Assembly: GCA_903869675.1 (NCBI GenBank)
Contig: CAIQAB010000019.1
Location: 1-64,000, forward strand
Direction of reading: 5' to 3'
Source: an uncultured Verrucomicrobiota bacterium
GTDB taxonomy: Bacteria > Verrucomicrobiota > Verrucomicrobiia > Opitutales > Opitutaceae
Length of the DNA: 64,000 bases
Shown here: positions 54,496-63,497 of the stretch, piece after piece
Numbering within the stretch: position 1 is the stretch's first letter
How the letters are laid out: every line of letters starts with the position of its first letter
Program-made: the position numbers and the translations under genes
Notes under the pieces: model-generated
What the model was told of the DNA's origin: nothing
The model's database searches: none
Seen by the model: the letters and a program-made list of their open reading frames with translations, nothing else

Positions 54496-55131
54496 GTGCC
54501 AGGCCCGCTCCATTCCACCGAGATCCACGTCCTCGCCAAGGCCACCCACGCCGGCGACCAGTTGATCCTGACCGGTTTCTCGCCGGAAGACGGCCTGCTC
54601 ACCGCCCTGCTGCGCCTGCCCCGCGCCGGCGCCTCCACTGCAAATCCGCCCCCCGATCTCTTCGACCGCCTCGTCCTTGCCCTTGAGCATGGTCGCGGCT
54701 CGCCGACTGGCGGCCCGTGGTTCGTGCGCGAGCACCGTCTGCTCGTCCGCCACGCCGCCATCGGCCGTTCCTACGAATCGCTCGGCGCCGCCTCCCGCCT
54801 CGCCCGCGTCATCACCCGCAATCCCGGCGCACAGGACACCCGCGCCGGCATCGACGCCCTGCTCACGCGCGCCTTCGCCGCCTTCGCCCGCCCCGCCGCC
54901 CGCCCCGAGTTAGTGTTTTTCAAAAGCCTCTACGTCTTCGCCCGCGACGAAGGCCTGCCCCTGAAAGAAGAATGGCTCCCGCGCCTCCCGCCTGCCGATT
55001 GCGACTTCGCCGCCTCCGCCCTCGCCCTCCCCTCCGACGCGCCCGAGGCCCCCGCGCCCGCCGACCTCGCCCGCCTCACCAGGGACCTCGCCTCCTATCT
55101 CGCCGCCGAGCATGACCTCGTGGTGGACTGA
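54496..55131 (+). CDS. RecO-like DNA repair protein (tentative)
   Basis: A 211-residue protein starting at a GTG. Its N-terminus, H-S-T-E-I-H-V-L-A-K-A-T-H-A-G-D-Q-L-I-L, then F-S-P-E-D-G-L-L-T-A-L-L-R-L-P, resembles the OB-fold opening of RecO, which reads roughly T-D-G-I-V-L-x-x-x-x-x-x-E-x-D-x-I-V-x-x-x-T-x-x-x-G. The rest is helical with hydrophobic periodicity. The RecO zinc motif is missing. ybeY-recO proximity is known in other bacteria and supports the call. It is sandwiched between ybeY and the nuclease-helicase gene (15-base gap), suggesting one operon. Could equally be a lineage-specific unknown. Confidence 0.4.
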   Translation: MPGPLHSTEIHVLAKATHAGDQLILTGFSPEDGLLTALLRLPRAGASTANPPPDLFDRLVLALEHGRGSPTGGPWFVREHRLLVRHAAIGRSYESLGAASRLARVITRNPGAQDTRAGIDALLTRAFAAFARPAARPELVFFKSLYVFARDEGLPLKEEWLPRLPPADCDFAASALALPSDAPEAPAPADLARLTRDLASYLAAEHDLVVD

Positions 55132-55146
55132 ACCCGACCGAGCCTC

Positions 55147-57558
55147 GTGACCATCGACCACGCCAACCGCTCCGCCCGCTTCGGCGTCGGCGAATTAGCC
55201 GCCTTCGCCCCCGGACCCCGCGCCACCCACGATGGCCAGGGCGGACGCTGGCGCATGGAACTGGGCTCACACTGGCATCGCGAACTCCGCGCCGCCGCCG
55301 ACCCGACAGACGCCCTCCGCCACGAGGTCCCCGTCCAGGGCGCCCTCGCCCACCGCGGCTGGCTTTTCCACCTCGAGGGCCGTCTCGACCAGCTCCACGC
55401 CAACCCCGCCGGTCCACTGATCCGCGAGATCAAGACCACCCTCGCCCGCCTCCCGCTCGAGGCCGCAGAGCTGCGTGCCGCCCACCCTTCGTATTTTGTC
55501 CAGCTAGGGCTCTACCTGCTGCTCCACGAAATGGCCGCCCTCACCCCCGCGCCCGCCGGCGAACTCGTTTTTATCGAGGCCGGCACCGGTCTGCAGCAAG
55601 TGATCCCGTTCGCTGAAGCCGATCGCACCGCCACCCTCGCCCACCTCGACCTCGTAGCGGATTTTCTGGAGGAACGCCGCGCCGCACTCGCCCGCCTGCG
55701 CACCCTCGAGTGGCGGCCCGCCTTCGCCACGCCGCGCCCCGGTCAGGAAACCATCCTCGCTGAACTGGCCAACGCCCTTGCGACCGGGCCCGACGGCGCG
55801 CGCCCCTCGCCCGTCGTGCTCGCCGCCCCCACCGGCTACGGCAAGACCGGCGTGCTGCTCGAAACCGCCTTCGCCGCCCTCCGCGCCGGTCGCGCCGGCC
55901 GCGTGCTCTACCTCACCGGCAAATCCACCGGCCAACTCCACGTCCTGGCCACCCTCCAAAAGATGCTCGCCGACACCGGCACGGCGCACGATGCGCCCGC
56001 CCTCTCCGCGTGGAATCTACGCCCGAAGCGCGAGCATTGCGTGAACGAGATTTTCCACTGCACCCGCGAGCGCTGCCGCTTCCTGCACGATCTGCCCCGC
56101 CGTCATCGCGAGGCCGGCCTCGCTCGTTTTCACCTCTTCCCCGCCGACGCCCGCGACCTGCCCGCCCTGCGCTCCGCCGGCCTCACTGCACAAGTCTGCC
56201 CCTACGAGATCGCCCGCGCCGCCCTGCCCTCCTGCGCCGTCTGGTTGGGCGACTTCAACTACCTCTTCGCCCCCGCCAACCGCGGCGTATTTATAGATCA
56301 ACCGACCTGGGATCCCGCCTCCACCCTGGTTATTATCGATGAGGCCCACCACCTACCCAGCCGCGTCGCCGATGCCCACTCCCACGCGCTCACCGCCGAC
56401 GAGGTCCACGCCCTGCTCGGTGAGTTGCCCGATGACACCGCCCGTTCCGTCCGCCGCGCCCTTGAGCAACTCTGGGCCCTGCTCGCCGCCCTACCCAAAG
56501 CCGCCGCCCTCGATCTCGATACGGAGGACGACCTGCTCGCAACCCTGCGCACCGCTCTCGCCATCCTCGAAAAACACCCCGCCGATCCCGCCGCGCTCAG
56601 TCCCCCCGCTGCCGAATTGCTCTTCCGTCTGCCCGCCCTGCTCGCCTTTGCCGAGGACTCCGCGTTGGAAAAACTCCTCTGGTGTCCACAACCGGCCGAG
56701 TTGCACCTGACCTGCCTCGACGCCGCCCCGCGCATCGGCGAACAACTGCGCGCCTTTGCCGGCGTCATCCTCGCCACCGCCACGCCTCCCCCGCCGGAAG
56801 TATTCGCAGCCGCCCTCGGCCTCTGTTCCGAACCCTCCGGCTCATTGGTCATTGGTCATCCGCCCTTGATCACGCTCAGCCCCCCCGCGCCTTGGCGCGA
56901 TCACGCCTACGACGTCGCCCTAGATCTGCGAGTGGACACCACTTTCCGCCAGCGCGACCAGCACCTGCCGACCACCGCCGCGACCCTCGCCACTCTGCGC
57001 GCCGCCTCCGCCGGGCCGGTCGCGGCCTTTTTCCCGAGCTACGCCTACGCCGAAAAGATCCTCGCCCGTCTCGAAGCCGATGAGCCCGGCCTGCGCTGCG
57101 TGCTCCAGCCCCGCGCCGCCGATCTCGCCGCGCAGCAGGCCTGGATTGAAGAACACCTCGCGCTCGCCGACGTGCTCGCCTTCGTGCTCGGCGGGAGTTT
57201 CGCCGAGGGCATCGACCACCTCGGTGGCCGCGTCTCGCACGCCCTCGTGGTCGGCCCCGCCCTGCCCGAGGTCAACGCCCTCCAGCGCGCCCGCGAGGCC
57301 GCCCTCGCCCGCCGCCTGCCCGCACCCGAGGCCTTCCGCCGCACCTACCTCGTGCCCGGCCTGCAAAAGGTGAACCAGGCCCTCGGCCGCCTCGTGCGCG
57401 CCCCCGGCCAGACCGCGAAGGTGTTGCTCCACTGCCGCCGTTTCGCCGAGCCTGCCTATGCTTCCCTGCTCGCTCCCGAATACCAGCTCGGCCGCCACGT
57501 GCTCAACTCCACCGACCTCACCGCCTGGCTCGCCACGCCCGGGCCGGGACGCGATTAA
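55147..57558 (+). CDS. Cas4-like PD-(D/E)XK nuclease fused to XPD/DinG-type helicase
   Basis: An 803-residue protein starting at a GTG at 55147. Residues 35-130 read as a RecB/Cas4-type nuclease: an H-W-H block (41-44), G-R-L-D-Q-L (Asp81), I-R-E-I-K-T (Glu94, Lys96) and Q-L-G-L-Y (Gln119, Tyr123), a complete active-site set. Then a superfamily 2 helicase: Walker A APTGYGKT (Lys233), IIDEAHHLPSR (398-401), and the C-terminal QALGRLVRAPGQ motif VI. Cysteines at 298, 305, 310 and 351 (V-C-P-Y-E) lie between Walker A and DEAH, where XPD/DinG proteins hold a 4Fe-4S cluster. Probable role: DNA unwinding and end processing. Located after ybeY and the RecO-like gene, 71 bases before the rhomboid-like gene. 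Confidence 0.85.
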   Translation: MTIDHANRSARFGVGELAAFAPGPRATHDGQGGRWRMELGSHWHRELRAAADPTDALRHEVPVQGALAHRGWLFHLEGRLDQLHANPAGPLIREIKTTLARLPLEAAELRAAHPSYFVQLGLYLLLHEMAALTPAPAGELVFIEAGTGLQQVIPFAEADRTATLAHLDLVADFLEERRAALARLRTLEWRPAFATPRPGQETILAELANALATGPDGARPSPVVLAAPTGYGKTGVLLETAFAALRAGRAGRVLYLTGKSTGQLHVLATLQKMLADTGTAHDAPALSAWNLRPKREHCVNEIFHCTRERCRFLHDLPRRHREAGLARFHLFPADARDLPALRSAGLTAQVCPYEIARAALPSCAVWLGDFNYLFAPANRGVFIDQPTWDPASTLVIIDEAHHLPSRVADAHSHALTADEVHALLGELPDDTARSVRRALEQLWALLAALPKAAALDLDTEDDLLATLRTALAILEKHPADPAALSPPAAELLFRLPALLAFAEDSALEKLLWCPQPAELHLTCLDAAPRIGEQLRAFAGVILATATPPPPEVFAAALGLCSEPSGSLVIGHPPLITLSPPAPWRDHAYDVALDLRVDTTFRQRDQHLPTTAATLATLRAASAGPVAAFFPSYAYAEKILARLEADEPGLRCVLQPRAADLAAQQAWIEEHLALADVLAFVLGGSFAEGIDHLGGRVSHALVVGPALPEVNALQRAREAALARRLPAPEAFRRTYLVPGLQKVNQALGRLVRAPGQTAKVLLHCRRFAEPAYASLLAPEYQLGRHVLNSTDLTAWLATPGPGRD

Positions 57559-57629
57559 GCCTGAAATCTCCGTTCCCTCACGACGAGTTTTTGACCTCGC
57601 CGCGAAAGCCTCCGATACTCCATCCGCCC

Positions 57630-58493
57630 ATGAGCCGTTTTCTCCCTCCCACCACCGACGAGGACCACCAACCGGTGACCTGGTATAGGGGCCACCCCGT
57701 CTACGCCGCCCACCTCATCGTCGCGGTGCTGAGCGTGAGCATGGTCGTCACCACCCTGATGCTCGCCTTCGGCGGCCGCGCCTGGCTCGCCTGGCTGGAG
57801 TTCACCAGCTCCGAGGTGCTCGCCGGCCAACTCTGGCGGCCGTTCACCTACGGCTTGGTCAACCCGCCCGGCCTTGGCTTCGTGATCGACATGGTGATGC
57901 TGGTTTTCTTCGGCCGCGAGGTGGAGAAATACCTCGGCCGGCGTGCCTTTCTCCGGCTCTACGTCGCGCTCTACCTGCTCACCCCTGTCCTGCTGACCAT
58001 CCTCGGTCTATTCGGACCGCGCTTCCTCTCCGGGCAGACCGGGAGCTTTGCCATCTTCATCGCTTTCGCCGCGCTCTACCCGAATGTGCCGATGTTTTTC
58101 AACGTGCTCGCCAAGTGGGTGGCCGGCATCCTCGTGGCGGTCTACACCTTGGTCGCCTTGAGTAAGCACGACTGGTCCGGCCTGCTCGCGCTCTGGGCCA
58201 CCACGGGGTTCGCCTTCGCCTACATCCGCCACGCCCAAGGCCATTTTAATCTGCCCGCGCCGCGACTGCCGGCGCGCCCGGCGCCCCGCCCCGCCGCGAA
58301 CAATACGCCAGCGGCGGTCCGCCCCGCCGCCCCCCGCCCCACCGTGCGCGGCGTGCCCCCTCCCGGCCCGGCGGATATCGATGCGCTCCTCGATAAAATC
58401 AGTCGCGACGGCATCCAGAGCCTCACCCCCGCCGAACGCGCCAAACTCGACGAAGCCCAGGCCCGCCTCGCCAAACGCGGCGCACGCAGCTGA
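57630..58493 (+). CDS. Rhomboid-like membrane protein, catalytic motif degenerate
   Basis: A 287-residue integral membrane protein with about six hydrophobic segments (residues 25-195) and a soluble Pro/Ala-rich tail. The first loop, GQLWRPFTYGLVNP, and G-R-E-V-E-K-Y-L-G-R-R-A-F-L-R-L-Y match rhomboid loop 1 and segment 2. The catalytic position reads SGQTGSFAIF (135-142) where rhomboid proteases have G-x-S-G, so the nucleophilic Ser is Thr. No clear late active-site His in H-x-x-G context was found. The C-terminal D-A-L-L-D-K-I-S-x-x-G-I-x-S-L-T-P-A-E-R-A-x-L resembles the tail found on rhomboid homologues. Probably a non-proteolytic relative. Confidence 0.72.
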   Translation: MSRFLPPTTDEDHQPVTWYRGHPVYAAHLIVAVLSVSMVVTTLMLAFGGRAWLAWLEFTSSEVLAGQLWRPFTYGLVNPPGLGFVIDMVMLVFFGREVEKYLGRRAFLRLYVALYLLTPVLLTILGLFGPRFLSGQTGSFAIFIAFAALYPNVPMFFNVLAKWVAGILVAVYTLVALSKHDWSGLLALWATTGFAFAYIRHAQGHFNLPAPRLPARPAPRPAANNTPAAVRPAAPRPTVRGVPPPGPADIDALLDKISRDGIQSLTPAERAKLDEAQARLAKRGARS

Positions 58494-58541
58494 GCCGGCA
58501 CCCCGCCCCCAACGTCTGAACGGCGCGGCGGGAGTCCCGGC

Positions 58542-59894
58542 TCAAAGTCCGCCCATGTCGGCAAACTGGCCTGCGGCCGACCGCTCGGCCGGTTCGGGCC
58601 AGAGGATCATGCCGGCGCCGACGGTGGCGTTGGTAAACTCGTCGATCAGGATAAAACTGCCCGTGGTGCGGTTGCGTTTATAAGGATCGGTCATCAGCGG
58701 CACAGCGGTGCGCAGGAACACGCGGCCGATATCGTTCATGCCGATCGCCACGTCCTCGGTTTGCTTGTGCAGGGTATTGATATCCACCTTGTAGCGCACC
58801 GCTTTGACCGCGCACTTGGTCTCGCGGGTGGCGTGACGCAGGATGTATTTACCGGACGGATTTAGCTTTGCGGGAGAGAACCAGCAGATCATCGCCTCGA
58901 CGTCTTGGGTAACGGCGGGTTGGTTATGGGCCTTGGCGAAAAGATCCCCGCGCGAGCTGTCGATCTCGCGGTCGAGCGTCATCACGACGGACATCGGAGC
59001 AAAGGCCTCGGTGAGTTCGCCTTCGGGGCCGTGGATGGACTTGATCACGGCCGGGAGGCCGGAGGGCAGGGAGATGATCTCATCGCCGGGCTTGAAGACG
59101 CCGCCCGCAACCCGGCCGGCGAAGCCCCGGAAATCGTGGTGTGCGTCGTTGTTGGGCCGGATCACGGTCTGGACGGAAAAGCGCGGATCAACGTGGTTGA
59201 GGTCGCTGCCGATGTAGACGGTTTCGAGGGAGTAGAGCAGTGCGCCGCCCTGATACCAAGGGGTGCGAGCCGACTTCTCGACGACGTTGTCGCCATGAAG
59301 GGCGGAGATGGGGATGAACTTGATATCCGGAATACTCAGGCGGGAGGCGAACTCGGAGTATTGCGCGACGATTTCGTTGAAGCGGGCCTCGGAGAAATCA
59401 ACCAGGTCCATCTTGTTCACCGCGACCACGACGTGCGGAATGCCCAGGAGGGAGGCGATGAAGGAGTGGCGGCAGGTCTGCTCAATCACGCCCTTGCGCG
59501 CATCGATCAGAATGATGGCGAGATTGGCGGTCGAGGCACCCGTCACCATGTTGCGGGTGTATTGGATGTGGCCGGGAGTATCGGCGATGATGAACTTGCG
59601 CCGAGGGGTGGCGAAATAGCGGTAGGCGACGTCGATGGTGATGCCTTGCTCCCGCTCGGCCCGCAGGCCGTCGGTGAGGAGGGCGAGGTTCAGATTCTCC
59701 TCGCCGCGCTGCTCGGTGACGCGCTCGAGGTTTTCGAGGGTGTCCTCAAAGATGGCCTTGGAATCATAAAGCAGGCGACCGATGAGGGTGGACTTGCCGT
59801 CGTCCACGGAGCCGGCGGTGGTGAAGCGCAGGAGATCCATGGAGAGGTAGTGCTCGTCGGTATGAACGTGGGCGGAAACGGCGGAGGCGGACAT
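58542..59894 (-). CDS. cysN: Sulfate adenylyltransferase subunit 1
   Basis: A 450-residue GTPase that, with CysD, makes adenosine 5'-phosphosulfate from sulfate and ATP using GTP hydrolysis. GTP motifs are complete: GSVDDGKSTLIGRLLYDSK, the G2 region R-E-Q-G-I-T-I-D-V, ADTPGHIQY and NKMDLVDFS. Translation-factor-like domains 2 and 3 follow with R-P-N-N-D-A-H-H-D-F-R. No fused APS kinase is present; a separate cysC is nearby. It lies 164 bases after cysD, which is wide for an operon and contains a short repeat. Confidence 0.93.
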   Translation of the reverse strand: MSASAVSAHVHTDEHYLSMDLLRFTTAGSVDDGKSTLIGRLLYDSKAIFEDTLENLERVTEQRGEENLNLALLTDGLRAEREQGITIDVAYRYFATPRRKFIIADTPGHIQYTRNMVTGASTANLAIILIDARKGVIEQTCRHSFIASLLGIPHVVVAVNKMDLVDFSEARFNEIVAQYSEFASRLSIPDIKFIPISALHGDNVVEKSARTPWYQGGALLYSLETVYIGSDLNHVDPRFSVQTVIRPNNDAHHDFRGFAGRVAGGVFKPGDEIISLPSGLPAVIKSIHGPEGELTEAFAPMSVVMTLDREIDSSRGDLFAKAHNQPAVTQDVEAMICWFSPAKLNPSGKYILRHATRETKCAVKAVRYKVDINTLHKQTEDVAIGMNDIGRVFLRTAVPLMTDPYKRNRTTGSFILIDEFTNATVGAGMILWPEPAERSAAGQFADMGGL

Positions 59895-59912
59895 GGTGAT
59901 GAAAGAGAGTTC

Positions 59913-59938
59913 AAGCGCGAAGGCGCTAAGTCGCTAAG
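59913..59938. repeat. Intergenic repeat unit upstream of cysN
   Basis: AAGCGCGAAGGCGCTAAG and what follows (CGCTAAG again at 59932) is similar to the 27952-28039 arms and has a short internal tandem. Confidence 0.4.
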
Positions 59939-60058
59939 ATCGGAGACGGGAAGATGACGGATCGAGAGTGAGGAAAGGGGAAGCGGCCGACATCGCGAGG
60001 GGCCTTTGGCGGGAAGATCGAACTTCGCACCTTGGCGTCCTCGCACTTCAAATCCGCT

Positions 60059-60964
60059 TCAAAAATAACCCGCCTTCTTCCGGTCCTCCATGGCCGACTC
60101 GGAGCGTTTATCGTCGGCGCGCGTGCCGCGCTCGGTCACGCGGGCCGAGGCGACTTCTTGAATGACTTCGCCGAGGGTCGCGGCGGGCGATTCGACCGCG
60201 CCGGTGCAGGTGCTGTCGCCGACCGTGCGGTAGCGCACAATGCGCTCCTCGTAGCTTTCCCCCTCGAGCAGGGTGATGTAGGGCGACTCGGCGAGGAGCA
60301 CGCCGTTGCGATTAACAACCCGGCGGGAGTGGCTGAAATAGATGCTCGGGATGCGCAGATTTTCCCGGGCGATATATTGCCATACATCCATCTCGGTCCA
60401 GTTGGAGAGCGGGAAAATGCGGAAGTGTTCGCCCTGATTTTTCCGGCCGTTGAAGAGATTCCACAGCTCCGGGCGCTGGTTCTTCGGATCCCACTGGCCG
60501 AACTCATCGCGATGGGAAAAGAACCGCTCCTTCGCGCGGGCCTTTTCCTCGTCGCGGCGGGCACCGCCGAGGCAGGCGTCGAATTTAAATTCCTCGATGG
60601 TATCGAGGAGCGTGATGGTCTGGAGGCCGTTGCGCGACGGGTTCAGGCCCTTCTCCTCCTGGCAACGTCCGGCCTTGATCGAGTCCTCGACGTGGCGGAC
60701 GACCAAGCGAGCCCCTATCTCGGCCGCGAACCAGTCACGATACTCGATGGTTTCGATGAAGTTGTGACCAGTATCAACGTGGACGAGCGGGAACGGGATG
60801 CGTGCAGGGGCAAAGGCCTTTTGCGCGAGTCGGGCCATCACAATGGAGTCTTTACCGCCCGAAAATAACAGTGCCGGGCGCTCGAACTGCGCGGCTACCT
60901 CGCGCAGAACAAAGATCGCCTCGTGCTCAAGCTGGGCCAAGTGGGTCAGATTATAGGAAGACAT
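60059..60964 (-). CDS. cysD: Sulfate adenylyltransferase subunit 2
   Basis: A 301-residue ATP pyrophosphatase of the PAPS-reductase-like fold, the catalytic partner of CysN. The PP-loop reads L-L-F-S-G-G-K-D-S-I-V-M. Other family blocks are P-F-P-L-V-H-V-D-T-G-H-N-F, A-C-L-G-G-A-R-R-D-E-E-K-A, F-S-H-R-D-E-F-G-Q-W-D-P-K-N-Q-R and R-I-F-P-L-S-N-W-T-E-M-D-V-W-Q-Y. Length is standard. It follows cysC by 50 bases and precedes cysN on the same strand. Confidence 0.95.
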   Translation of the reverse strand: MSSYNLTHLAQLEHEAIFVLREVAAQFERPALLFSGGKDSIVMARLAQKAFAPARIPFPLVHVDTGHNFIETIEYRDWFAAEIGARLVVRHVEDSIKAGRCQEEKGLNPSRNGLQTITLLDTIEEFKFDACLGGARRDEEKARAKERFFSHRDEFGQWDPKNQRPELWNLFNGRKNQGEHFRIFPLSNWTEMDVWQYIARENLRIPSIYFSHSRRVVNRNGVLLAESPYITLLEGESYEERIVRYRTVGDSTCTGAVESPAATLGEVIQEVASARVTERGTRADDKRSESAMEDRKKAGYF

Positions 60965-61014
60965 TGGGCGGAAAAAGTGGAAAACGAAAAAGCGGAAACG
61001 CGGAAATTAATAGC

Positions 61015-61626
61015 CTACAGTTGGATGCGGGGAGAAACCGCCGCATGGAGCAGCGCCAGGCAGGCCTCGGGTGAAGCCGCCTCGGTGTCGATCACCAGCG
61101 TGTTCGATTCGTGCTCGCCGGGCTCCTCGAAGGCCGAATCCTTGCCCGTGAACTGCCCCACCCCGCCGGCTGCCGCCTTGGCATAGAGTCCCTTGGGGTC
61201 ACGCCGGGCGCAGGTCGCGAAGTCCGCCTTCACGTAGACCGGGAGCAGGTCATCCACCCCGAGGATTTCGCGCGCCAGCGCCCGGTGGGCCCGCAGCGGG
61301 GTGATAAAGGAGCAGAGCGTCACCAAGCCGGCCTGGGCGTGGAGCTTGCCCACCTCGGCGATCCGGCGGATGTTCTCCGTGCGATCCGCCTCGGAAAAAC
61401 CCAGGCCGCGATTGAGGCCCGTGCGGACGTTGTCCCCGTCCAAAAGTTGCGTGGCAAACCCCTCGGCGTGCAGACGCCGTTCGAGAGCGATCGCCAGGGT
61501 GCTTTTACCCGAACCGGAAAGACCAAAAAGCCAGATTACCCGGCCGCGTTGCCCGAGCCGAGCCTCCTTCTCCGTTCGCGGCAAGACGCGATCGAAGATG
61601 GGATAAAGATTCTCGGCACTGCTCAT
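61015..61626 (-). CDS. cysC: Adenylyl-sulfate kinase
   Basis: A 203-residue kinase phosphorylating APS to PAPS. The start at 61626 gives MSSAENLYPIFDRVLP; a 23-residue upstream extension was rejected. Motifs: P-loop IWLFGLSGSGKSTLAIALE, L-D-G-D-N-V-R-T-G-L-N-R-G-L-G-F-S, E-V-G-K-L-H-A-Q-A-G-L-V-T-L-C-S-F and the lid D-P-K-G-L-Y. The F-S-E-A-D-R-T-E-N-I-R-R motif is family-specific. It is first of cysC-cysD-cysN. No PAPS reductase is in the window. Confidence 0.94.
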   Translation of the reverse strand: MSSAENLYPIFDRVLPRTEKEARLGQRGRVIWLFGLSGSGKSTLAIALERRLHAEGFATQLLDGDNVRTGLNRGLGFSEADRTENIRRIAEVGKLHAQAGLVTLCSFITPLRAHRALAREILGVDDLLPVYVKADFATCARRDPKGLYAKAAAGGVGQFTGKDSAFEEPGEHESNTLVIDTEAASPEACLALLHAAVSPRIQL

Positions 61627-61704
61627 TTGTTGAGTAAGTTGGTCAACATCTATAGGAATTAGCCGAAGGCCAAGTGTAAACTCACATGCGACCAACGGGA
61701 GTCT

Positions 61705-62772
61705 TTACGGCGCCTTGGTTGGCACCCCAACGCTGGCGTCATAGGCCTGAACCGCGGCGAAAAGGGCCTCGGCGATGTCCCCGCGGTAATCCGCATTGGC
61801 AATCCTGGCCGCCTCGCCGTCGTTTGAGAGGTAACCAGCCTCGACCAGCACGCCGGGGCAATCGACGAGGCGAAGCACGGCGAAGCGGGCCCGTTTATAC
61901 CCACGGTCCTCGGACTTTAGTTTGGCGAGGAGCTGGCGGTGCATGTGGTAGCCGAGCACCGCACTGCGCGCATCGTGGCGATTGCCGGGATACGCGACCT
62001 TGTCCTCCGGGCCGGACTTGGCCGAGGACGTGGAGCGCTGGAACTGCGGAGTCAGCACATAGGTCTCGGTCCCGCGCACATCCGAACCAGCGGCAACAGC
62101 GTTGAAATGGATACTGATAAAGAGATCGGCCTTGGCATTGTTCGCGAACTCAGCGCGATCCGACAACTCGACGAAACGATCGTCGGTGCGAGTCATGCGC
62201 ACCTTCCAGGAGCCGTCGGCCAGCAGGGCCTGAAGTCGTTTGGCGACGTCGAGGGTAAAGGTTTTCTCATTCCACTTGCGGGGCAGGTTGCGGGTGCCCG
62301 AGTCGTTGCCCCCGTGGCCTGCGTCGATCACGATCGTGCGGATAGGTTTTCGGTCGGTCCGGGACGGCCGGAGAATGGGTAATATCAAACGCTCCAGATC
62401 AATCGAAGGGACCACGGGGGCGCCTTTATATACCTCAACCGACTCGCCGAGGAAAAGACGCAGGCCATTTAACTTCGCCTCGCGCGAGCCCACCGTGAAG
62501 ACGACCTCGCTCGCGCCCGAGCGGAGAGTGAGCACGCCGCCGGCGGCGTTGTAGCTCGCCTTGTAGCCAAGTTGAAAAAACTGGGCGCGAGCGTCAGTGT
62601 AGCTGACGCCGCCCAGTTTTATGGTGGCGGGAGAGCGAGTAACCGACTGCCGCACGCTGCCAGCACCCGCCGCGAATAGGTTACCGGCAAAGGGGCCGGA
62701 GGCCAGGGCCAGAAAAAACAGGACGACGAAAGTCGCCCGGAGCGCGCGCGTAAAAAAACCGAGGGTAGGCAC
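61705..62772 (-). CDS. N-acetylmuramoyl-L-alanine amidase
   Basis: A 355-residue zinc amidase (Amidase_3) that cleaves the peptide from muramic acid in peptidoglycan. An N-terminal signal/anchor segment (about residues 10-32, A-L-R-A-T-F-V-V-L-F-F-L-A-L-A-S-G) leads to a beta-rich AMIN-like or copper-amine-oxidase-N-like region (about 50-130). The catalytic domain has IVIDAGHGGNDSGT, N-E-K-T-F-T-L-D-V-A-K-R, D-L-F-I-S-I-H-F-N-A and V-L-V-E-A-G-Y-L-S-N-D, giving the expected His, Glu, His and Glu. The product works in the periplasm, in cell separation. It lies 47 bases after infC. Confidence 0.9.
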   Translation of the reverse strand: MPTLGFFTRALRATFVVLFFLALASGPFAGNLFAAGAGSVRQSVTRSPATIKLGGVSYTDARAQFFQLGYKASYNAAGGVLTLRSGASEVVFTVGSREAKLNGLRLFLGESVEVYKGAPVVPSIDLERLILPILRPSRTDRKPIRTIVIDAGHGGNDSGTRNLPRKWNEKTFTLDVAKRLQALLADGSWKVRMTRTDDRFVELSDRAEFANNAKADLFISIHFNAVAAGSDVRGTETYVLTPQFQRSTSSAKSGPEDKVAYPGNRHDARSAVLGYHMHRQLLAKLKSEDRGYKRARFAVLRLVDCPGVLVEAGYLSNDGEAARIANADYRGDIAEALFAAVQAYDASVGVPTKAP

Positions 62773-62819
62773 GGGAACCTTGGCGCGGACGTTTACTCGG
62801 ACGCAGAGGCGGGCCGGGC

Positions 62820-63497
62820 CTACTTCTGCTCGTCGCCGTCGTCTTCGTCGTGGTCGCCCTTGCCGGTGTCGTCCACCGCCTGCTCGTCCGCATGCATCGC
62901 GTATTTACGCTTCCGCTTGTTGGTCGGGTGCGGCGTGAGCATGACATTGATCTGTTTACCCATCAGCTTGGGCTCGGAGTCGGCGTGGCCCATGCCGGCG
63001 AGTTCCTCAAGCGCCCGCTTGATGACTTGGAAGCCGATCTCGGTATGCGCCATCTCACGGCCGCGAAACTTGAGGCGGAGCTTTACCTTCGAGCCGTGGT
63101 CGAGAAATTCCTCGGCGTGGCGGACCTTGGTGAGGAAGTCGTTGTTCTCGATGCGCGGAGTAAACTCGATTTCCTTCAACCGGCTCGCCGTGGATTTCAC
63201 GTGGCTGGTCTTCTTCTGCTCCTCGTAAATGTATTTGCCGAAGTCCATGATGCGGCAAACCGGCGGAACCGCGTTGGCCGACATCTCAACCAGATCGAGG
63301 TTGAATTGCCGGGCCAAGGCCAGCGCACGCTCAGTGGGCAGAATGCCCAGTTGCTTGCCTTCGGGGGAAATGACCCGGATCTCAGGGACGCGGATCTTGT
63401 CATTGCGCTTGATGTGCGCAAACGGGTCGTTGTTACGACGGGGATACGGTTGACCGGGGCGACGAGCGCCACCGCCGAAGGGTGCTGAGAGGGCCAT
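62820..63497 (-). CDS. infC: Translation initiation factor IF-3
   Basis: A 225-residue initiation factor that binds the 30S subunit and proofreads start-codon choice. The start at 63497 gives MALSAPFGGGARRPGQPYPR. Both halves are present: N-domain R-V-I-S-P-E-G-K-Q-L-G-I-L-P-T-E-R-A-L-A-L-A and V-C-R-I-M-D-F-G-K-Y-I-Y-E-E, then the linker and C-domain with E-I-E-F-T-P-R-I-E-N-N-D-F and K-V-K-L-R-L-K-F-R-G-R-E. There is an unusual acidic C-terminal tail, D-D-T-G-K-G-D-H-D-E-D-D-G-D-E. The N-terminal extension is longer than in E. coli. rpmI/rplT, often next to infC, are not downstream here. Confidence 0.93.
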   Translation of the reverse strand: MALSAPFGGGARRPGQPYPRRNNDPFAHIKRNDKIRVPEIRVISPEGKQLGILPTERALALARQFNLDLVEMSANAVPPVCRIMDFGKYIYEEQKKTSHVKSTASRLKEIEFTPRIENNDFLTKVRHAEEFLDHGSKVKLRLKFRGREMAHTEIGFQVIKRALEELAGMGHADSEPKLMGKQINVMLTPHPTNKRKRKYAMHADEQAVDDTGKGDHDEDDGDEQK

